Source of the DNA: Saccharicrinis sp963666825
GTDB lineage: Bacteria > Bacteroidota > Bacteroidia > Bacteroidales > Marinilabiliaceae
Direction of reading: 5' to 3'
Assembly: GCA_963666825.2 (NCBI GenBank)
Contig: OY763044.2
Span: forward strand, 930,001 to 994,000
Length of the DNA: 64,000 nt
Shown: positions 1 through 8,599 of the stretch, piece after piece
Numbering within the stretch: position 1 is the first letter of the stretch
Layout: the number at the start of each line of letters is the position of its first letter
Made by a program: the position numbers and the translations under genes
Notes under the pieces: generated by a model
The model's database searches: none
The model's input: the letters and a program-made list of their open reading frames with translations, nothing else
What the model was told of the DNA's origin: nothing

Positions 1-135
1 CATTCTTTATCTGAAAATGAGGCTAAGCATTTTGAGGAGTTAAAATCTCATTATTCAGATTTAAGACACTATCTTGATATATTTGAAGAAGATTATAATT
101 TGAATAGAAACGAAGAATTAGGTGAGGCTATATAA
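1..135 (+). CDS. C-terminus of an unidentified protein (cut by window edge)
   Basis: The first reading frame is open from base 1 and ends with TAA at 133-135, giving 44 residues that are acidic and rich in Glu, His and Tyr (for example HFEELKSHYSDLRHYLDIFEE). The start lies outside the window. A clear terminator hairpin follows at 195-229, which supports this being the end of a real gene. No family is recognised. Confidence 0.6.
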   Translation, partial: HSLSENEAKHFEELKSHYSDLRHYLDIFEEDYNLNRNEELGEAI

Positions 136-194
136 AATATAGGCTTTGTAGATTTTTGAAGTCTTATTCTAAAACTAGATACACACAAAAATAG

Positions 195-229
195 AAAGAG
201 GTTGTCTTAATTAAGGCAATCTCTTTTTT
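195..229 (+). terminator. Rho-independent terminator
   Basis: AAAGAG at 195-200 pairs with CTCTTT at 221-226. The stem is extended inward by TTGTCTT/AAGGCAA with wobble pairs, and a T run follows. It terminates the partial gene ending at 135. Confidence 0.75.
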
Positions 230-239
230 GTTTATTACA

Positions 240-729
240 ATCAGTACAACAAAGAAATAGTAATAATTACAGCATTTGTGTTCAACATGAGAGTAGAATC
301 CCTTGCAACTATTCATAAAGTAAGTAGTTTTGAAATAGCTAATTATATAATATGGATTTGCGTGCTTATAACGATATATACCTCTCCTTATACAACATTC
401 CCGGCTTTAAAGATGGTGACAGATATAAGACATGGATACCTGATGGGGTTGTTGTATAAAGATTATATTCATAACTCTCCTGCCGTGGTATCGTTTAATT
501 GAGCAATGGCTTCACAGAACTTGGAATGCAATGGTGTAGCATTGTAAATAATACTAAGACTATCTTTTTAATCTCAAATACTTCAGACAAGTAAAATATC
601 CGTTATATGCTATTGTTTTGAAATAATAATTATTTTAGCAGATAACTAACTTAAATGCATAGGCGAAATAAACGTAGATGTATGACTGTTATTGAAAAGT
701 TGCCATTATAGCAAAAGAAAAAGACAAAC
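240..729. other. Stretch without a convincing gene
   Basis: A 74-codon open frame at 278-502 has no recognisable domain and an unbalanced composition. Another frame over 395-440 reads like a decayed protein end (NIPGFKDGDRYKTWIPDG followed by a stop). I see nothing else here; it looks like degraded coding DNA. Confidence 0.4.
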
Positions 730-1599
730 ATGAGTTACGATTTATACTTTTATAAGGAAAAAAATAGCCCAACAACTAATGCTGACATCAAAAATTATCT
801 TGTTGAAAAATTACGTAATTCCAAAAATTCAGACCAATACTGGTATCAAAATAAAGAAACTGGAGTATATTTTTCATTTGAATATAGCGAACCAGATTCT
901 GAGGAAGAAGTACTCGAAGGATTTGAAGACTTCGATAACACGAATTGGATGTTTAATATTAATTTTCTAAGGCCACAGTTTTTTGGATTAGAAGCTTTTC
1001 CTTTTGTTGAAAACTTTATCAATGATTTGGATTTGTTAGTATATAATCCTCAAATAGGAGGTGCTGAAACTGCTATAAAATATACACAAAATGATTTGTT
1101 TGTCAACTGGAATAATATCAATTATAGCAATTCTATTGAATATTATAATGAATATGAATTGTTTTATTTAGAACCTGATAAATCAAATAAATCTTGGGAG
1201 TTTAATAAAAATAGATGTGCGCTTCAGGAAGAATTAGGTGAAACTATTTTTGTACCCGGTATTTTTTATTTTAAAGAACACAAAACTGGAAAAATATCTA
1301 CTCTGTGTGTTTGGCCAGAACATATACCTATTGTTATACCAAAGGTTGACTATTTTATTATACAGAAAAAGGTTAAAAAACTTTTCAAAACAATAGAGAC
1401 AAGTGGATTAATACCCTCTAATATAATACAAGACACATTTAAAGAATACATTACAAAGGATAAAGGACATGAGACGATTTCCCCTTCAAATTCAATGAGA
1501 ATTGAGAAATTATTTAATGGACTTAAATTTTGTTGTGATTTCAAATCCTTTGGAGAAGGCATGACTGTCGACAAAATAGTAAATTATAAATCAAATTAA
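730..1599 (+). CDS. Hypothetical protein of the MSYDLYFYK type
   Basis: This 289-residue soluble protein begins MSYDLYFYKEK, an opening seen in a recurring group of Bacteroidota and Firmicutes hypothetical proteins that are often found singly or near immunity-type genes. It is acidic and rich in aromatic residues and Asn, with no signal peptide or membrane segment. No catalytic motif is visible. A terminator follows at 1601-1640, so it is probably a single-gene unit. Its neighbours are other small orphan genes, which fits an immunity or accessory role, but that is only an inference from context. The start is the first ATG and matches the usual start of such proteins. Confidence 0.75.
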   Translation: MSYDLYFYKEKNSPTTNADIKNYLVEKLRNSKNSDQYWYQNKETGVYFSFEYSEPDSEEEVLEGFEDFDNTNWMFNINFLRPQFFGLEAFPFVENFINDLDLLVYNPQIGGAETAIKYTQNDLFVNWNNINYSNSIEYYNEYELFYLEPDKSNKSWEFNKNRCALQEELGETIFVPGIFYFKEHKTGKISTLCVWPEHIPIVIPKVDYFIIQKKVKKLFKTIETSGLIPSNIIQDTFKEYITKDKGHETISPSNSMRIEKLFNGLKFCCDFKSFGEGMTVDKIVNYKSN

Positions 1600-1600
1600 T

Positions 1601-1640
1601 AAGCTACAACTAACCGATAGTTAAATGGTTGTGCTTTTTT
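1601..1640 (+). terminator. Rho-independent terminator
   Basis: AGC(T)ACAAC near 1602-1610 pairs with GTTGTGCT near 1628-1635 with one bulged base, followed by a run of six T. It lies directly after the stop of the gene at 730-1599. Confidence 0.65.
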
Positions 1641-1763
1641 AATATCAGTCCATGCCTCTTATTCAAAACGTTCGTAGTTTTGAAAATAAGCATCTCCATC
1701 AATAATAAAAAAAGCATATTAAACTGATTTGTAACTAATTCATAATTTTAAAGCATAACTAAA

Positions 1764-1988
1764 ATGAATAAAACAATTAAAGTATTTACCGGTAGTGAAG
1801 TAATTGTAATCATGATAAAAGGCGAATTAGAAAATCATGGAATACCTTCATTAATTAAAAGTGATTTCAATTCTGGTGTTATAGCTGGATTTTCAGGAGG
1901 ATTGCCATCTGCAATTGATTTATATGTTGAAAGTGATGATGTTGAAAAAGCAACACCAATCATTAACGACCTTGTTGAGAAAATGTAA
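1764..1988 (+). CDS. DUF2007-like putative signal-transducing protein
   Basis: This 74-residue protein has the layout of the DUF2007 family: a short ferredoxin-like fold beginning with a strand (KTIKVFTGSEVIVI), a helix around 'KGELENHGIP', a glycine-rich turn and the C-terminal segment 'IDLYVESDDVEKATPIINDL'. Family members are described as putative signal-transducing proteins, but no reaction is established. It lacks a membrane segment and is probably cytosolic. No operon partner is evident; the following 120 bp carry only a possible gene fragment. Confidence 0.7.
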   Translation: MNKTIKVFTGSEVIVIMIKGELENHGIPSLIKSDFNSGVIAGFSGGLPSAIDLYVESDDVEKATPIINDLVEKM

Positions 1989-2107
1989 AAGCCTATAAAC
2001 AATGGCTACAGCACACCATCGATGACTTTTTAAATAATAATGATGTAATACTTGAAAGAGCGATTCTTGAAATAAAAATGCCTCACGATAATGAATATAC
2101 AACTTAA
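1982..2107 (+). pseudogene. Possible orphan C-terminal gene fragment
   Basis: In a frame shifted from the preceding gene, codons from about 1988 to the TAA at 2105-2107 read like natural protein (KAYKQWLQHTIDDFLNNN, then an acidic helix). There is no start codon of its own and nothing upstream in this frame that extends it convincingly. It is best read as the 3' remnant of a lost gene. The family is not recognised. Confidence 0.3.
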
Positions 2108-2179
2108 AATAGAGGTTATATTCTTAACGTTATGCTTTGCAATAAATTAAGAAAAGACATAACTAACTATCAAAGAACA

Positions 2180-2548
2180 ATGATGACACCAGTTAATAAA
2201 GAAGTAAGATTAGCAAACTTCGGAATAGATATGGCAATAATAAAAGTATTGTCATTCATATTAATATTTATACTAGGTCTAGATCTGGATTCCGGTACAA
2301 TATTTTTTGTAATTTATTTGTGTTACTATATTATTCTTGAGTATTTAACAGGGCAAACTATTGGCAAAATAATAACGAACACCAGAGTTGTAAATAATAG
2401 AAATTTAAAGCCAGGTTTAAAAAGGATTATTTTAAGAACCATTTTAAGGTTTAATCCCTTTGATGTTCATTCTTACTTATTTGGTACAGAAATAGGTGCG
2501 CATGATAGTTTATCCAGAACATTAATAATCCAAAATAATAAAGCTTAA
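2180..2548 (+). CDS. RDD family membrane protein
   Basis: This protein of about 122 residues has an N-terminal 'VRLANFGIDM' segment leading into two hydrophobic helices, then 'EYLTGQTIGKIITNTRVV', the hallmark Gly-Gln-Thr-x-Gly-Lys loop of RDD proteins. The family consists of small inner-membrane proteins of mostly unknown function, some linked to ion or pH homeostasis. An upstream in-frame ATG exists at 2132. I prefer 2180 because family members usually start just before the first membrane helix. Confidence 0.8.
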   Translation: MMTPVNKEVRLANFGIDMAIIKVLSFILIFILGLDLDSGTIFFVIYLCYYIILEYLTGQTIGKIITNTRVVNNRNLKPGLKRIILRTILRFNPFDVHSYLFGTEIGAHDSLSRTLIIQNNKA

Positions 2549-2803
2549 CAAATTGAGGAAATTCATAGTGATTAGATCTATTGGGGGCAGTAGGATTTGA
2601 AGTTCATATCTTATTACACTGATATTATATATCTAGTAATTATTATTGATATTAACTTTTACGCTAGTCTGAGTAAGTAAAAAGTAATCGTCAATATGAA
2701 AAAACTAATTGTAAAATATTCAACTTTGCTGATTATGGCTCTGGTGTTATCTCCATTAATATCTGGTCTAATGATGATTTTTTAGCTCGTTAAACGAATT
2801 TAT
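2549..2803 (+). other. Intergenic stretch with a possible 29-residue membrane peptide
   Basis: An ATG at 2696 opens a frame ending at 2785 whose product starts MKKL and is otherwise almost wholly hydrophobic, like a signal peptide or single-span peptide. It might be a real small protein or the decayed 5' end of a secreted-protein gene. Nothing else is apparent. Confidence 0.3.
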
Positions 2804-3316
2804 ATGCAAATTACAAAACTGACAGAATCAGAAAAGATCAAATTAAAGGGCTTTAAAATTCCTTTTAGAAATACTTTAAGTTTTTGTTTGACAGCAATTG
2901 GACTTGTTTCTATTCTTCTTATTGTAATTTCGTTTATTGATACTATTGAAGATAGTCTACTGTTTACAAAAATTATGATACAATGGAGCTTTCCTGTTGT
3001 TTTTGTTTTGATTACGATAATTTGGTATAAGATTAAAGTAATGAATATTAATCATGATCTGAAAACAGAACTTAAAAAGATAGGATCCTTTTCTATAGAA
3101 TCAAAAGGTACTGAAAAATGCGATACTTATTCAACTGGCGATTACAGAGCTTCAGGTTCAAGCGAACGACTATATATAACATTTGAAAATTATAAATATC
3201 ATTGTTCAAAAGATGAGTTTAATACATTTAAAGAAGGTGATTCTATAACTGCAACAATTTCAGATAAATCGAATTATATCCTATCAGTTAAAGGTGCCAG
3301 TGTTAATATGGATTAA
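2804..3316 (+). CDS. Hypothetical two-span membrane protein
   Basis: This 170-residue protein has a short basic N-terminus, two membrane helices (about residues 25-47 and 58-78), then a charged soluble domain of about 90 residues with several beta strands (for example 'LYITFENYKYHCSKDEFNTF'). The topology resembles small DUF-type membrane proteins that present a cytosolic beta domain. I do not recognise the family. No operon partner is evident. Confidence 0.65.
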   Translation: MQITKLTESEKIKLKGFKIPFRNTLSFCLTAIGLVSILLIVISFIDTIEDSLLFTKIMIQWSFPVVFVLITIIWYKIKVMNINHDLKTELKKIGSFSIESKGTEKCDTYSTGDYRASGSSERLYITFENYKYHCSKDEFNTFKEGDSITATISDKSNYILSVKGASVNMD

Positions 3317-3423
3317 CTGTTTTTGTTGAAATTAAGGGGATAACAGTTTTAGCCTTGTGTATTTATTTGGTACACTTTAATTCGATATGAAATAGTTTTT
3401 AAGAGGAAGATTTGATAATACAA

Positions 3424-3954
3424 ATGGATATAACAATAAGAAAAGAAAAAACAGAGGACTATAAAGCTGTCTTTAAATTGATTAAAGAGGCCTTTGAATC
3501 TGAAAAAATGAGCGATCATAAGGAGCATCTTTTAGTGGAACGATTACGAAACTCAAAAGCCTTTATTCCCGAACTTTCGTTGGTAGCTGAAACAAAAGAC
3601 AAAATAGTTGGGCACATTTTGCTGACTAAACTAAAAATTAAAAATGATCAAAGTGAATTTGAATCATTAGCACTTGCTCCAGTTTCAATACTTCCCGAAT
3701 ATCAAAATAAAGGAATTGGAGGTAGGCTGATAACCGAAGCTCATAACAAAGCAAAAGCATTAGGATATAAATCAATAGTTTTGCTCGGACACGAGAATTA
3801 TTATCCCAGGTTTGACTATAAACAAGCCTACAACTATGGAATAGAATTTCCATTTGATGTTCCTAAAGAAAACTGTATGGTTGTAGAATTGGTTGAAGGT
3901 GGGTTAAATGGAGTAAAGGGCAAAGTTGAATACCCAAAAGAATTTAATGAATAG
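3424..3954 (+). CDS. GNAT family N-acetyltransferase
   Basis: This protein of about 176 residues has the GNAT fold: strand 'DITIRKEKTEDY', 'IVGHILLTKL' (beta 4), and the acetyl-CoA pyrophosphate-binding loop 'LPEYQNKGIGGRLITEA' (Q/R-x-x-G-x-G/A). 'VLLGHENYYPRFDYKQA' is typical of the YhbS-like subgroup, predicted to acetylate amines or amino acids. The substrate cannot be told. A TTG at 3412 lies in frame only 4-5 bases after GAGGA; I prefer the ATG at 3424 since the family usually starts with the first beta strand. It stands alone. Confidence 0.85.
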   Translation: MDITIRKEKTEDYKAVFKLIKEAFESEKMSDHKEHLLVERLRNSKAFIPELSLVAETKDKIVGHILLTKLKIKNDQSEFESLALAPVSILPEYQNKGIGGRLITEAHNKAKALGYKSIVLLGHENYYPRFDYKQAYNYGIEFPFDVPKENCMVVELVEGGLNGVKGKVEYPKEFNE

Positions 3955-3990
3955 TGCGAATCAAGAGTTGAAAAAAGAATAACAAAGAGG

Positions 3991-4109
3991 CTGAAGTACG
4001 CGCGGATTTAGCGAAGCGCAATCCGTGCAAAGTAAATACAGTAACTCATTTACAGAAGTTTAGGATTGTTTTATTATAGCTCGTAAGAAAAGAAGTGAGG
4101 AATTGCATT
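3991..4109. repeat. Dispersed repeat A, copy 1
   Basis: This 119-bp block, beginning CTGAAGTACGCGCGGATTTA, recurs at 6392-6510 with roughly 90% identity by eye. Its core GGATT...GCGAAGCGCAATCC can fold as a hairpin. It is non-coding and in the same orientation in both copies. Confidence 0.8.
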
Positions 4110-4470
4110 CCGGTCAATAATAATATTATTTTTAAAAGATATTATAATAACTAAACCTTAAACCTAGGTCCGAGAAATATAAAAAATTCTATAATCAAGT
4201 AGCCTACTCTATAACAATGACTATAGTAGGTTGGATAATTGTTTTGGAAACACTGGAATAGGTTACTTATAATTAGAATAAATGTCCGGAATACAATTCC
4301 TCATCTACTGTCTCAAAAAATATACAGTTTAAATTTATGATTTGTGAGATTGATTTTCAGCTTGATAATTGCACGGAAATCATTTCCGCGCTAGCTGGAA
4401 GGATGAAGAGCCCTGTGGCTAGAGTGAAGGTATTATTCAATCAACGCGTGAGGACACGCGCAGTAGCATT
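4110..4470. other. Non-coding stretch with small inverted repeats
   Basis: No gene is seen. CCTACTCTATA/TATAGTAGG around 4202-4231 forms a hairpin. The segment 4352-4398 carries a GGAAATCATTTCC palindrome that recurs, with neighbours, at 6510-6533 and 7121-7166. Confidence 0.5.
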
Positions 4471-4674
4471 GTGAAGAGTAGAGAGCAGAGCGATGAGTGA
4501 AGTATATATATGTTAACTCATCAGAGTTAGATTTTGATTATAAAGTGTTATTTATCAGCGGAATTATATCGTGCTGAAGGCACAGTTTAATTTAGCCCCA
4601 GGCAGCGTCTGGGGTTTATATGCAAAATGAAAATAAACGTCCTGTAGGGACAGCTAAAACTAAATCTGAAGTAC
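4471..4674. repeat. Dispersed REP-like repeat B, copy 1 (three palindromes)
   Basis: A block of about 200 bp recurs at 6190-6400. It contains three short hairpins in series: GTGCTGAAGGCAC, CCCCAGGCAGCGTCTGGGG and GTCCTGTAGGGAC. Similar palindromes are scattered in many Bacteroidota genomes and resemble REP elements. No REP-associated transposase is present in the window. Confidence 0.8.
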
Positions 4675-4872
4675 TCCGGACTTCATGATGAAGAAGATCA
4701 TCATATTATAATAGAAGCTCTTAAGGGAGATAGCTTTCGCTTTTGTTAATTGATACGTTTATAATCATCTTTAATAATGCAACGGGGACTTAAAATCCTA
4801 GAATTGTTGGATCTGGAAGTCCCCCGATAAGTATAAAAATGTCTGTTTTATATTTTAAAAATAGAATTCGTA

Positions 4873-6147
4873 TTATAACTCCCCTGTATTGGCTTTTTTG
4901 AAGTAGGTTAACAGACTGTTGGGAGATAGCATACCTGAATTATTCAGCTTGCGTACTTTTACAAATTTTGTAATAATTTCAACAATTGGCACAGTGTCCG
5001 AGTTTCCTTTAATACTAATACAGCCGTTTGATATCAGGGCTTGTATTTTTTTTACAAACTCTTTAGGATTTTGAGTCCATTCAATAAACTTACCACTGGA
5101 GCTAACTTCCTTTATTTCTTTTTGATATTCAGTGATTTTGTCGTAAATAATATGAAGTTGTTTAAGTGTTTCAGGGGTGTAATGTTTATTCTTCTTAGCA
5201 AACTTACTTAATGATTTCATTTGATATTTGATATCCTTTAACTCACGGTTAATATTAATAGCATCTTTACTTTTTAATGAATCAATACAATTGATGTAAT
5301 CTTGAGTCAAAGAAGACTTGGGAGTAACTATCAATGTGTCAATAAGCATCTGTTTTAATACAGACCAGGTTTTAGTAGTAAGTTTACTATCTAACCTCGA
5401 TAGTTGTTTGTATTGTTGATTAATGGATTTTAATGTAATGGTTTTATATTCCTCTTCTTCCTGATTGGCTAATGGTGTATTAAATGTGTTCAGAATATTT
5501 TGAATAGGTGTAGCAAGTTCCTGAGTCATTTTTGAACTGGAGATATTGTTTTCAAGTTCATTAATCTCATTAATATATGGGCTTTTTTCACGTTGATGCA
5601 TAATCTGGTACAACCACTTGCTTTCTTGTAATTGACTTAAGGTTTCTTTAATCCTTTTGGGGTGACTGTTAAATGTGGGCAGCATTTGTAATATCGATAA
5701 GTGTTTGCATTTATCAATAAAACCTTTAAAAAGATGATTGGCTTTTAAGAGTACTCCGGAAATCATCAAATAAAAATCCAAATCCTGAAGGAATATTTTA
5801 TTTTCATCATCGTTAAGGTTGCCCGGAATATTCCAGGGAGTTTCGTCTAAACGACTTTTTACAGAGTAAATATTAGTGATATACTTGCAAATATTGGAGC
5901 ACTTTTTATCAGATAGTGCCACTTTGTTTAAGTATTTCTCAAGTATACGCTCTATTCGGGTATAAAGGTCGTTAATGTTTAATAAATCCTTGTTAAAAAA
6001 CAGGTTGTTTTTCCATTTGAAGGATTTTCTAATTATAATGTTGTCTGTTATGGTATGTATTGTGGTAAGCATAGCGGTAAATTTTAGTTGGTTAATTCTT
6101 ATAATTAATTTAACTAATTGATTCGAATATTCAAAATGCTTTAACAC
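4873..6147 (-). CDS. Hypothetical protein, weakly RteC-like C-terminus
   Basis: This 424-residue, mostly helical, Lys/Asn-rich protein has no signal peptide or membrane span. The last 80 residues ('KKIQALISNGCISIKGN', 'IVEIITKFVKVRK', 'SPNSLLTYFKKANTG') resemble the C-terminal region of RteC-type and related Bacteroidota regulatory proteins that end with a small winged-helix-like domain, but the match is weak. An alternative start exists at Met26 (6072). The gene is bracketed by directly repeated REP-like blocks (A/B at 3991-4674 and 6190-6510), so it may have moved as a unit. The function is unknown. Confidence 0.6.
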   Translation of the reverse strand: MLKHFEYSNQLVKLIIRINQLKFTAMLTTIHTITDNIIIRKSFKWKNNLFFNKDLLNINDLYTRIERILEKYLNKVALSDKKCSNICKYITNIYSVKSRLDETPWNIPGNLNDDENKIFLQDLDFYLMISGVLLKANHLFKGFIDKCKHLSILQMLPTFNSHPKRIKETLSQLQESKWLYQIMHQREKSPYINEINELENNISSSKMTQELATPIQNILNTFNTPLANQEEEEYKTITLKSINQQYKQLSRLDSKLTTKTWSVLKQMLIDTLIVTPKSSLTQDYINCIDSLKSKDAININRELKDIKYQMKSLSKFAKKNKHYTPETLKQLHIIYDKITEYQKEIKEVSSSGKFIEWTQNPKEFVKKIQALISNGCISIKGNSDTVPIVEIITKFVKVRKLNNSGMLSPNSLLTYFKKANTGEL

Positions 6148-6189
6148 TATATAACATTTGAGAATCTGGCAGATAGCGAAGAGCAGAGA

Positions 6190-6400
6190 GTGAAGAGTAG
6201 AGAGCAGAGAGCAGAGCGATGAGTGAAGTATATATATGTTAACTCATCAGAGTTAGAATTTGATTAGAAAGTATTATTTATCAGCGAAATTATATCGTGC
6301 TGAAGGCACAGTTTAATTTAGCCCCAGGCAGCGTCTGGGGTTTATATACAAAATAAAAACATACGTCCTGTAAGGACAGCTAAAACTAAACCTGAAGTAC
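6190..6400. repeat. Dispersed REP-like repeat B, copy 2
   Basis: This is the second copy of the three-palindrome block at 4471-4674, in the same orientation, with a small internal duplication of GAGCAGA near its start. It runs directly into repeat A copy 2. Confidence 0.8.
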
Positions 6401-6510
6401 GCGCGGATTTAACGAAGCGCAATACGTGCAAAGTAAATGCTGTAACTCATTTACAGAGGTTTTGGATTGTTTGATTATAGCTCATAAGAAAAGAAGAGAG
6501 GAATTGCATT
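6392..6510. repeat. Dispersed repeat A, copy 2
   Basis: This matches 3991-4109 over 119 bp. It is followed at 6510-6533 by a GAAATCATTTCCGCACTAGC tail also found at 4377-4397 and 7143-7163. Confidence 0.8.
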
Positions 6511-6568
6511 GAAATCATTTCCGCACTAGCTTGAAAAAATCGATACACTAACATTGCTGATAGATAAA

Positions 6569-7072
6569 TTATTCCATCACTAATACGTTTTGTGCCCATT
6601 CATGTGGAGTATCAAAGCTTGTTAAACCGTCGCAAATAAATTGTTTCTTTACTATGTTACGAGCTAAACATTGATATTCATCTATCCATACATAATCAAT
6701 GGCAGATTTTACATTGATGCCGTAGGTTAGCCATACAATCATATTTTGTTTGTTTTCCCAATGTTTATCAATGGCCAGTATAATAGGAGTTTTTCTTTTT
6801 AGTTGTGAATAGTATTTGGCCAGATGTATATTTCCAATAGGGTATAGGTTATGCATTATAATTCTATCAGGTTTGATGGGACGAACCAATTGTATCAGAG
6901 AAGCAGATTTATTATAATTGTTTCTGTTGTATAAGAAGATGGATTCATTGCCATAAAATTCAGAATTATTTTTCTCATAAATAACATGAATTTCATGATT
7001 GTATGATTGTAGTTGTTTGAAACATGGTATGATTTCAGGTACAATTTCAGGTATTATATATATTATTTTCAT
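6569..7072 (-). CDS. Truncated GT-B glycosyltransferase N-domain
   Basis: This 167-residue protein starts with 'MKIIYIIPEIVPEIIPCFKQL', typical of the first Rossmann strand of GT4-type glycosyltransferases. It continues with an acceptor-domain pattern: 'IKPDRIIMHNLYPIGNIHLAKYY', 'TPIILAIDKHWENKQ' and 'DYVWIDEYQCLARN'. The C-terminal nucleotide-sugar domain, including the usual E-x7-E region, is absent, so only about half of a normal protein of about 350 residues remains. It is probably inactive as a transferase unless it works with a partner. Non-coding repeats lie on both sides. Confidence 0.55.
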   Translation of the reverse strand: MKIIYIIPEIVPEIIPCFKQLQSYNHEIHVIYEKNNSEFYGNESIFLYNRNNYNKSASLIQLVRPIKPDRIIMHNLYPIGNIHLAKYYSQLKRKTPIILAIDKHWENKQNMIVWLTYGINVKSAIDYVWIDEYQCLARNIVKKQFICDGLTSFDTPHEWAQNVLVME

Positions 7073-7120
7073 GGCGTTATAATTTAGTATTATGGCATCA
7101 GTATAAAGACAAAAGTTTGA

Positions 7121-7166
7121 ATTTCAGCTTGATTATTGCACGGAAATCATTTTCGCGCTAGCTTGG
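7121..7166. repeat. Dispersed repeat C (GGAAATCATTTTCG core)
   Basis: TTTCAGCTTGATTATTGCAC followed by a GGAAATCATTTTCGCGCTAGC segment matches 4356-4398 almost base for base. It is non-coding. Confidence 0.7.
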
Positions 7167-7210
7167 TTGCCATAATGTTATTGTTTTAAATTAAAAAGAA
7201 GTCATCCTTA

Positions 7211-7260
7211 CGTTCAGCGAAGCGTCTCGCTTCGTTGTTTTATTCAGGCCTCTGGCCTTT
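7211..7260 (+). repeat. REP-like double hairpin, left copy
   Basis: GCGAAGCGTCTCGCTTCG is followed about 10 bases later by AGGCCTCTGGCCTTT; both fold as hairpins. The reverse complement of this arrangement is found at 7391-7441, so the two form an inverted pair. Confidence 0.7.
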
Positions 7261-7390
7261 TTCAATTCCTATTGCAGCCTATGATTATGATAATATTCTA
7301 ATCCAGAGTATAATCTTTAAAGTAAATTCTACTTTCATAATAAAAATAATGTTGCTATTTGACCTATGAAAAATATCTGCATGATTTTAG

Positions 7391-7441
7391 CTAAGGCCAG
7401 AGGCCTTTTCTTATATGACATAGCGAGACGCTATGCCGAAC
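7391..7441 (-). repeat. REP-like double hairpin, right copy (inverted)
   Basis: CTAAGGCCAGAGGCCTT and CATAGCGAGACGCTATG are the inverted counterparts of the left copy (shared core AGCGTCTCGCT and AGGCCTCTGGCCTT), about 130 bp away. Confidence 0.7.
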
Positions 7442-7581
7442 TTATGAGTATAAATGGTTTGATGTAAAACTGTGTTTGGGCGAAGCTTCAAAGAGGTAGT
7501 GATTATTTTACTGGTATGAAAATCTGCCAGGCTGTATATTCTAGAGGGCGTAATACTAAACCACGCCCTCTGATTTTTACT

Positions 7582-8229
7582 TTATCCTTCTTCCGGAATT
7601 ATAACAGTTCCTGCATGTACGCTATTACTAACGCGGTTGGTATCATCCATAGCGGCAAAAGCTATGTAGCAATGTACTACAGTTCCCGTGGGAGCATCTG
7701 GCAGATACATACTGGCAGTACCTTCAGAACGTATATTTTTGCAAATGGAATATTCCGGGTAGTAGCCTTCAGCAATAGCTACAAGAATTACCCCATTGTC
7801 TGCAAACAGATCATCATTTGCTGCATTGTACCTCCAGGTAAAAATAACTTCCTCACCATTAGCTTCAACGCCTGGTCTGTTTGTTGCTTTTATTGATCCT
7901 ACGGCTAATACCAAATTATTCAGGTTAATCTTATAATCAGGATATTCACCTTCAATGGTATATTTCATTAACTCCGACATGGCTGCATTGTACGGTGACT
8001 TTAAGTTGTCCTGGTTTTTAAAACCCAATTGTATCACCGGATACAGTGGTTGTAAAAACTTGGTGGCAAGTCTAAATTTTGCTCTGTGTGCCAATTGTTT
8101 TGTACTGGCTTTATGATTACTAAAATCTGGTAGTGATTTCATAACAGAAATACCTTTCCATTGACTACCTACTGTACTTCCTACTTTTCCTGTGAATCTT
8201 CCGTTGATTCCTTTGTTATATGTTCCCAT
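7582..8229 (-). CDS. DUF6266 family protein
   Basis: This 215-residue protein opens with 'MGTYNKGINGRFTGKVGSTVGS' and continues 'SVMKSLPDFSNHKAST..QLAHRAKFRLATKFLQPL'. This is the diagnostic pattern of DUF6266, a Bacteroidota-specific family of unknown function usually found as single genes. The remainder is predicted beta-rich with an internal 'VEANGEEVIFTWRYN' segment typical of an immunoglobulin-like fold. There is no signal peptide. The upstream region (8461-8760) carries two unusual periodic arrays that may be part of its regulation. Confidence 0.85.
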   Translation of the reverse strand: MGTYNKGINGRFTGKVGSTVGSQWKGISVMKSLPDFSNHKASTKQLAHRAKFRLATKFLQPLYPVIQLGFKNQDNLKSPYNAAMSELMKYTIEGEYPDYKINLNNLVLAVGSIKATNRPGVEANGEEVIFTWRYNAANDDLFADNGVILVAIAEGYYPEYSICKNIRSEGTASMYLPDAPTGTVVHCYIAFAAMDDTNRVSNSVHAGTVIIPEEG

Positions 8230-8494
8230 GACTTTTTGTTTTTGTAAGCCCTGCTATCACTGATCAGGTTATAACAGAGCCCTGGTTAAACATGTATCGG
8301 CCGACGTATTTTAAGCAATTAGTAATTGATAATTAATAATTAGTAATTGTTTAATGCTAAAGTAGTGACCTGAGAAACACAAAAAAATTACTGTAATTTT
8401 ACTGTAACTTTTTTCGCTTGTAACTATCAGTAAATGAGATGTAAAGGATTTTGGGTGAAATCAGTTTTGTACCCAAAGGGTTAAAAAAAGGGCC

Positions 8495-8590
8495 AATATT
8501 CCAGAAAATCGCAAAAAACGACAAAAATATTCCGGAAAATCGCGTTTTTGAGCAAAAATATTCCAGATTTTGGCTGTTTTTGGTGTTTTT
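8495..8590. repeat. 31-bp tandem repeat, three units
   Basis: AATATTCC(A/G)GA starts at 8495, 8526 and 8557, exactly 31 bp apart. The first two units share AAAATCGC after the core and the third is more divergent. Non-coding. Confidence 0.75.
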
Positions 8591-8599
8591 ATGACTTTT

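Noticed and set aside
278..502. 74-codon open frame with possible membrane segment
   Set aside because: No recognisable domain, no clear start signal, and an alternative frame across the same bases reads more like decayed coding DNA.
7516..7896. 126-codon plus-strand frame
   Set aside because: Antisense shadow of the DUF6266 gene, which has a clear family match.
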